Of a stretch of DNA of 28,973 bases, positions 20,512-28,973 are shown in pieces. Under the pieces are notes generated by a model that saw nothing but the letters and a program-made list of their open reading frames with translations, was not told the DNA's origin and searched no databases. Every line of letters starts with the position of its first letter. Position 1 is the first letter of the stretch. The DNA is from Verrucomicrobiota bacterium (GTDB taxonomy: Bacteria > Verrucomicrobiota > Verrucomicrobiia > Methylacidiphilales > Verrucolacustridaceae). Position numbers and translations under genes: made by a program. Location of the stretch: positions 1-28,973 of the forward strand of contig VHDM01000003.1 of assembly GCA_016876055.1 (NCBI GenBank), given 5' to 3'.

Positions 20512-23500
20512 TCAGCTGGCCAAAGCCGTTGGGATATCGAGAGCCACCTTTCGGGACCTCTCCTCCTCTGGCGCGGTCACAACGAGCGGATCTCCCACAG
20601 GCTCACCGAGATGCAGAAGCTTAATCTTCCGGTAGGCGCTGAAGCCTGTTCCGGCCGGGATGAGGTGACCCATGATCACGTTCTCCTTGAAGCCCTGCAG
20701 CTTGTCGATTTTACCCAGCGTGGCCGCATCGGTAAGAACCCGGGTGGTGTCCTGGAAGGAGGCCGCCGAGATGAAGCTGTCGGTTTCCAGCGAGGCCTTG
20801 GTGATCCCCAGCAACACCGGAGTCGCCTCGGCCGGCTTTCCGCCCTTCCCTTCAATCTCCTTGTTCTCCTCCTCAAAGGCCATCCGGTCGATCTGTTCGC
20901 CCCAAAGGAAGCGGGTGTCGCCCGGCTCGGTGATCTTCACCTTGCGCAGCATCTGACGGACGATGATCTCAATGTGCTTGTCGTTGATCTCGACGCCCTG
21001 CAGCCGGTAGACCTCCTGCACCTCGTTGACGAGGTACTCCTGGAGCTCCTGCGGTCCGCAAACCTCGAGGATTTCATGCGGCACCACCGGACCTTCGGTA
21101 AGCTGCTGACCCTTTTTCACCGTGTCGCCCTTGTAAACGATCAGGTGCTTGGACAGCGGAATGAGATGCTCTTCTTCCACACCGGTCTCCGCATCCTTGA
21201 TGACGAGCTTCTTTTTCCCGCGGACGTTGCCCTGCAGGTCGATAATCCCGTCGATCTTGGCGATCTCGGCCGCATCCTTGGGACGCCGGGCCTCGAACAG
21301 CTCGGCCACCCGCGGCAGACCGCCGGTGATATCCTTGGTCTTGGTGACTTTCCGGGGCGTCTTCGCCATCCGTTGTCCGGCGCGCACTTTCTCCCCGTCC
21401 TTCACTTCAATGTGGGCTCCGGCCGGGATGCTGTACGCTGCCACCACCGCGCCCGCCTCGTCCACAATGGCGATCTGGGGGTGCAGGTCTTCCTTGTGTT
21501 CGATGATCACCGTGCCGACGAGCTTGGTGGTCTCGTCGGTCTCGCGTTTCATGGTCACTCCTTCGAGGATGTCCTTGAACTCCACACGCCCGGCCTTTTC
21601 GGTCAGAATGGATATGTTGTAGGGATCCCACTGGACAAAACTCTGACCCTTTTTGACCTTACCACCTTCGGGCACCGAGATCATGGAGCCGATCACCACC
21701 GGGTAACGCTCCAGTTCGCGGCCATCCTCAGCGTGGATGCTGATGAATCCGTTCTTGTTCAGCACAATGTCGTGTCCTTCGAGGGCCTTCACCGTGCGAA
21801 GGTCAGTGTACTGCACCGTGCCGTCGTGCTTCGCCTTGATTTGCGGCTGTTTGAAGACCTGGGAGGCCGTCCCACCGATGTGAAACGTCCGCATGGTCAG
21901 CTGCGTGCCGGGCTCGCCGATTGACTGGGCCGCGATGATCCCGACCGCCTCGCCGAGCTTGGCGCTTTGATTGGTGGCCAGGTTCAGACCGTAGCAGGCG
22001 GCGCAAACGCCCCGCTTGGTTTCACAGGTCAGGGCAGACCGGATCTTGACCCGCTCCATACCGAGAGCCTCAATCGCGATGGCCGCCTTCTCGCTGATAA
22101 TTTCGCCCGCAGCCACCACCTTTTTCTTGCTAACCGGGTCCACGATGTCGTCCACGGAGGTCCGGCCGTAAATGCGGTCGCGCAAGCGGACGATCTCATC
22201 GTCCCCCTCCAGGATGGCTTTGACCCAAATGCCCCGTTCGGTGCCGCAATCCGGCTCGCGGATAATGATGTCCATGGCCACGTCGCAAAGCTTGCGGGTC
22301 ATGTAGCCCGAGTCCGCGGTCTTGAGAGCGGTGTCAGCCAAACCCTTGCGGGCGCCGTGGGTCGAGATGAAATACTCCAACACGGACAGACCCTCACGGA
22401 AGCTGGCCGTAATCGGCCGCTCGATGATTTCGCCCGAGGGCTTGGCCATCAGTCCGCGCATGCCCGCCAACTGGCGGACCTGGTTGCGGTTGCCTCGTGC
22501 CCCGGAATCCACCATGAGGTAGACGGGGTTGAAGTCCTTGCGGCCCTCGTTGTGCTCAAGGGTGCGGTACATGGCGGCGGAGATTTCTTCGGTCGCCTGG
22601 GTCCAGATATCGACGATTTTGTTGTAACGCTCACCGTCCGTGATGGCACCCATCCGGTACTGCTTCTCGACTTGTCCCACCGCCTGGCGGGCCCGGTCGA
22701 TCACCTGCGGTTTGTCTTCGGGGATGATCATGTCATCGATCCCGATGGAAACACCCGCCCGGGTGGCGGAAGAGAAGCCGAGATCCTTCAGCTTGTCGAG
22801 GCACTCCACCGTCGTGTTGTGACCGCACTTTTCGTAGCAGCGGAGAATGATCTCCCCGAGTTGCTTCTTGCCAGCGGCCTTGTTGAAGAAACCAACCTCC
22901 GACGGCCAGATGCCGTTGAAGCGGACCCGGCCGGGGGTGGTTTCAATGAACTTCTTGGTCGCGTCCCCGAATACGGTTTCCTTCCCGAAATCCGGATTCT
23001 TGAAGAGGATGAAGTCGTGGGTCTTGATGCTCCCCTCGCTCACCGCGAAATCGACCTCGTCGGCGTTCGCAAAAACGCTCAACCGCTTTTTCTTCTCCAC
23101 CTTCTCCGTCGAACGGACCGGGTTTTGGGTGAGATAGTAGCAACCCAGGGTGATGTCCTGGCTGGGCGTGGTGATCGGGCGGCCGTTGCTGGGGCCGAAG
23201 ATGTTGTTCGGGGCCAGCATGAGCAGCCGGGCCTCGAGCTGGGCTTCCACGCTGAGCGGCACGTGCACCGCCATCTGGTCACCGTCGAAGTCCGCGTTAT
23301 AGGCGGTGCAAACCAGCGGATGAATCCGGATGGCGTCGCCTTCAATAAGTTTCGGCTCAAACGCCTGCACGGATAGACGGTGCAGCGTCGGGGCGCGGTT
23401 CAGAAGGACGGGATGCTCGCGGGTCACCTCGTCGAGGGTGTCCCACACAATGGATTCCCGCTTCTCGATCATCTTCTTGGCGCTGCGGACGGTGTGCACC

Positions 23501-24678
23501 TGGCCGAGCTCCTTGAGCCGGCGGATAATGAAGGGCTCAAAGAGCACCAACGCCATCTTCTTGGGCAGACCGCACTCGTTCAGCTTCAGCTCAGGCCCGA
23601 TCACAATCACGGAACGGCCGGAGTAGTCGACGCGCTTGCCGAGCAGGTTCATCCGGAAACGACCAGTCTTGCCCTTGAGCATGTCGGAAAGTGACTTGAG
23701 CGGGCGGTTCCCTGCCCCGGTGACTGCCCGGCCGTGGCGGCCGTTGTCCATGAGGGCGTCGACCGCCTCCTGCAACATCCGCTTTTCGTTGCGGATGATG
23801 ACCTCGGGGGTCTTCAACTGGAGGAGATTGCGGAGACGGTTGTTCCGGTTGATCACCCGGCGATAAAGGTCATTCAGGTCGGACGTGGCAAAACGGCCAC
23901 CTTCCAACGGCACCAACGGACGGAGATCTGGGGGGATCACCGGCAGCACTTCAAGAACCATCCACTCCGGACGGGCCCCGGCCTGGATAAAGCCCTGTAC
24001 CAGCTTCAGCCGCTTGGCGACCTTCTTGCGGGTCTGCTTGCTGCGGGTCTGTTCCAGCTGCTGTTCCAATTCCACGGCCAACTCGTCCAGATCGATCTTC
24101 TTGAAAACGTCCCGGATCGCCTCGGCGCCCATCTTGGCAACGAAGGAATCCCCGTATTGCTCCTGGGCCTCGCGATATTCGGTCTCCGTCAGGAGCTGCT
24201 TCGGCTTCAGCGGCGTCTTTCCCTCATCGATGACCAGATAATCCTCGTAGTAGATCACCCGCTCCAGCTCACGGGCGGTCATGTCCATCATCAGGCCGAG
24301 ACGGCTGGGCATACACTTGTAGAACCAGATGTGGCTGACCGGCACGGCCAGCTCAATGTGGCCCATACGTTCGCGCCGCACGCGCGCCAGGGTGACCTCG
24401 ACGCCGCAACGGTCGCAGATGACACCCTTGAACTTGATCCGCTTGTACTTTCCGCAGGAGCATTCGTAATCCTTGGTCGGCCCGAAGATCCGCTCGCAGA
24501 ACAACCCGCCCTTCTCCGGCTTGAACGTCCGGTAGTTGATGGTTTCGGGGTTCTTCGTCTCACCGCGGCTCCAGGACAGGATCGCCTCCGGGGAGGCGAC
24601 GGCGATGCTCACTTCGTCGAAGCCGACGGAGCGCTCCATGCCGAGGATTTCGCGGGCGGATTGGGTCTGTTTGTTCAT
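20512..24678 (-). CDS. rpoC: DNA-directed RNA polymerase subunit beta'
   Basis: Beta' carries the catalytic magnesium of RNA polymerase. The invariant NADFDGD is at residues 461-467. The N-terminal zinc ribbon has Cys73, 75, 88 and 91. The second zinc site is visible as DCGTERG with LTCETKRGVCAACYG. The bridge-helix and trigger-loop region includes GLMAKPSGEIIERPI and SIGEPGTQLTMRTFHIGG. The 1388-residue length fits bacteria without large lineage insertions (E. coli 1407). It starts 27 nt after rpoB, with only a weak Shine-Dalgarno sequence. Confidence 0.98.
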   Translation of the reverse strand: MNKQTQSAREILGMERSVGFDEVSIAVASPEAILSWSRGETKNPETINYRTFKPEKGGLFCERIFGPTKDYECSCGKYKRIKFKGVICDRCGVEVTLARVRRERMGHIELAVPVSHIWFYKCMPSRLGLMMDMTARELERVIYYEDYLVIDEGKTPLKPKQLLTETEYREAQEQYGDSFVAKMGAEAIRDVFKKIDLDELAVELEQQLEQTRSKQTRKKVAKRLKLVQGFIQAGARPEWMVLEVLPVIPPDLRPLVPLEGGRFATSDLNDLYRRVINRNNRLRNLLQLKTPEVIIRNEKRMLQEAVDALMDNGRHGRAVTGAGNRPLKSLSDMLKGKTGRFRMNLLGKRVDYSGRSVIVIGPELKLNECGLPKKMALVLFEPFIIRRLKELGQVHTVRSAKKMIEKRESIVWDTLDEVTREHPVLLNRAPTLHRLSVQAFEPKLIEGDAIRIHPLVCTAYNADFDGDQMAVHVPLSVEAQLEARLLMLAPNNIFGPSNGRPITTPSQDITLGCYYLTQNPVRSTEKVEKKKRLSVFANADEVDFAVSEGSIKTHDFILFKNPDFGKETVFGDATKKFIETTPGRVRFNGIWPSEVGFFNKAAGKKQLGEIILRCYEKCGHNTTVECLDKLKDLGFSSATRAGVSIGIDDMIIPEDKPQVIDRARQAVGQVEKQYRMGAITDGERYNKIVDIWTQATEEISAAMYRTLEHNEGRKDFNPVYLMVDSGARGNRNQVRQLAGMRGLMAKPSGEIIERPITASFREGLSVLEYFISTHGARKGLADTALKTADSGYMTRKLCDVAMDIIIREPDCGTERGIWVKAILEGDDEIVRLRDRIYGRTSVDDIVDPVSKKKVVAAGEIISEKAAIAIEALGMERVKIRSALTCETKRGVCAACYGLNLATNQSAKLGEAVGIIAAQSIGEPGTQLTMRTFHIGGTASQVFKQPQIKAKHDGTVQYTDLRTVKALEGHDIVLNKNGFISIHAEDGRELERYPVVIGSMISVPEGGKVKKGQSFVQWDPYNISILTEKAGRVEFKDILEGVTMKRETDETTKLVGTVIIEHKEDLHPQIAIVDEAGAVVAAYSIPAGAHIEVKDGEKVRAGQRMAKTPRKVTKTKDITGGLPRVAELFEARRPKDAAEIAKIDGIIDLQGNVRGKKKLVIKDAETGVEEEHLIPLSKHLIVYKGDTVKKGQQLTEGPVVPHEILEVCGPQELQEYLVNEVQEVYRLQGVEINDKHIEIIVRQMLRKVKITEPGDTRFLWGEQIDRMAFEEENKEIEGKGGKPAEATPVLLGITKASLETDSFISAASFQDTTRVLTDAATLGKIDKLQGFKENVIMGHLIPAGTGFSAYRKIKLLHLGEPVGDPLVVTAPEEERSRKVALDIPTALAS

Positions 24679-24705
24679 GGGGGGATGGTTCTCTTGGGAT
24701 AGGGG

Positions 24706-28536
<3,831 letters not shown>

Positions 28537-28553
28537 GCTTTTATTCTCCTCGC

Positions 28554-28567
28554 CCCGGTCACCCGGG
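28554..28567 (-). other. Small hairpin before the rpoB ribosome-binding site
   Basis: On the minus strand CCCGG-GTGA-CCGGG makes a 5-bp stem capped by a GNRA-type tetraloop. It lies in the 43-nt rplL-rpoB gap, ending 2 nt before GAGGAG (28546-28551). In E. coli this junction holds an attenuator and an RNase III site, but this hairpin is much smaller. Its function is unknown. Confidence 0.3.
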
Positions 28568-28579
28568 ATCAGGCTTAGA

Positions 28580-28969
28580 TTATTTGACCTCCACCTTGGC
28601 ACCCGCTGCCTCAAGTTTCTTTTTGATCTCGGCCGCCTCCTCCTTGGTGGCACCCTCCTTGACGGTTTTGGGTGCGCCTTCGACCAGGGCTTTGGCATCG
28701 GCCAGACCTAGGCCGGGCACCACCGCCCGGACTTCCTTGATCACGCCGATCTTGTTGGCGCCCGCGTCCTTGAGAACGACCTCAAACGTGGTCTTCTCTT
28801 CCGCCGCTGCTCCACCGGCGCCGCCGCCCGCCGGAGCCGCTGCCGCCACCGCTACGGGTGCCGCCGCGCTCACGCCCCACTTGTCTTCGAGTTTCTTCAC
28901 GAGTTCGGACGCCTCGAGAACGGTCAGGCCGCTCAGCGTCGTCACTACTTCATCCAGATTTACCGCCAT
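28580..28969 (-). CDS. rplL: 50S ribosomal protein bL12
   Basis: bL12 forms the flexible stalk that recruits translation GTPases. It is 129 residues: an N-terminal dimerisation helix region (LTVLEASELVKKLEDKWGV), an Ala/Gly-rich hinge at about 34-57, and the globular C-terminal domain with EKTTFEVVLKDAGANKIGVI and LADAKALVEGAPKTVKEG. It starts 4 nt inside the window edge, so its usual upstream partner rplJ lies outside. It is the first gene of the minus-strand cluster visible here. Confidence 0.98.
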   Translation of the reverse strand: MAVNLDEVVTTLSGLTVLEASELVKKLEDKWGVSAAAPVAVAAAAPAGGGAGGAAAEEKTTFEVVLKDAGANKIGVIKEVRAVVPGLGLADAKALVEGAPKTVKEGATKEEAAEIKKKLEAAGAKVEVK

Positions 28970-28973
28970 GGTT

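Noticed and set aside
28537..28698. 54-residue N-terminal extension of rpoB
   Set aside because: The Arg/Pro-rich extension is rplL sequence read out of phase; a good GAGGAG site and the family N-terminus place the start at 28536.

Overview
This GC-rich window is a bacterial chromosomal segment dominated by one very long transcription/translation gene cluster on the minus strand. Read in that direction it runs rplL, rpoB, rpoC, rpsL, rpsG, fusA, rpsJ, rplC, rplD, rplW, rplB, rpsS, an exported protein of unknown function, rplV, rpsC, rplP, rpmC, rpsQ, rplN, rplX, rplE, rpsN, rpsH, rplF, rplR, rpsE, rplO, secY, map, rpmJ, rpsM, rpsK, rpsD, rpoA, rplQ. It ends at a strong intrinsic terminator at 2003-2036. 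The rif, str, S10, spc and alpha operons of textbook bacteria are thus joined end to end, with most junctions overlapping by 1-4 nt or separated by under 15 nt. Only two junctions exceed 100 bp: rpoC-rpsL (218 bp) and rpsD-rpoA (107 bp). Both are rich in inverted repeats and may be internal control or processing points.

Genes that often sit in these operons are absent here: tuf after fusA, rpmD between rpsE and rplO, adk between secY and map, and infA next to rpmJ. The short uS14 and the bL36 have both lost their zinc-binding cysteine sets. SecY carries an extra C-terminal hydrophobic segment. Several ribosomal proteins have Lys/Ala/Pro/Glu-rich tails. The layout and protein style suggest the PVC group, most likely Verrucomicrobiota; this is inferred from recalled gene order and sequence style, not from a search.

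The left 2 kb holds a minus-strand tRNA-Ala(GGC) and, on the plus strand, three envelope-type genes: a LysM lipoprotein, a coiled-coil protein with a C-terminal membrane anchor, and a small protein with a C-terminal membrane segment. They converge on rplQ and share the hairpin at the end of the ribosomal cluster.

The most unusual feature is the 215-residue gene at 13527-14174. It has a signal peptide, a helical/coiled-coil middle and a beta-rich C-terminal domain. It lies inside the S10 block between rpsS and rplV and overlaps both by ATGA. An exported protein translated in step with ribosomal proteins is the best candidate here for something undescribed. No mobile elements, CRISPR arrays, phage genes or rRNA genes were seen.
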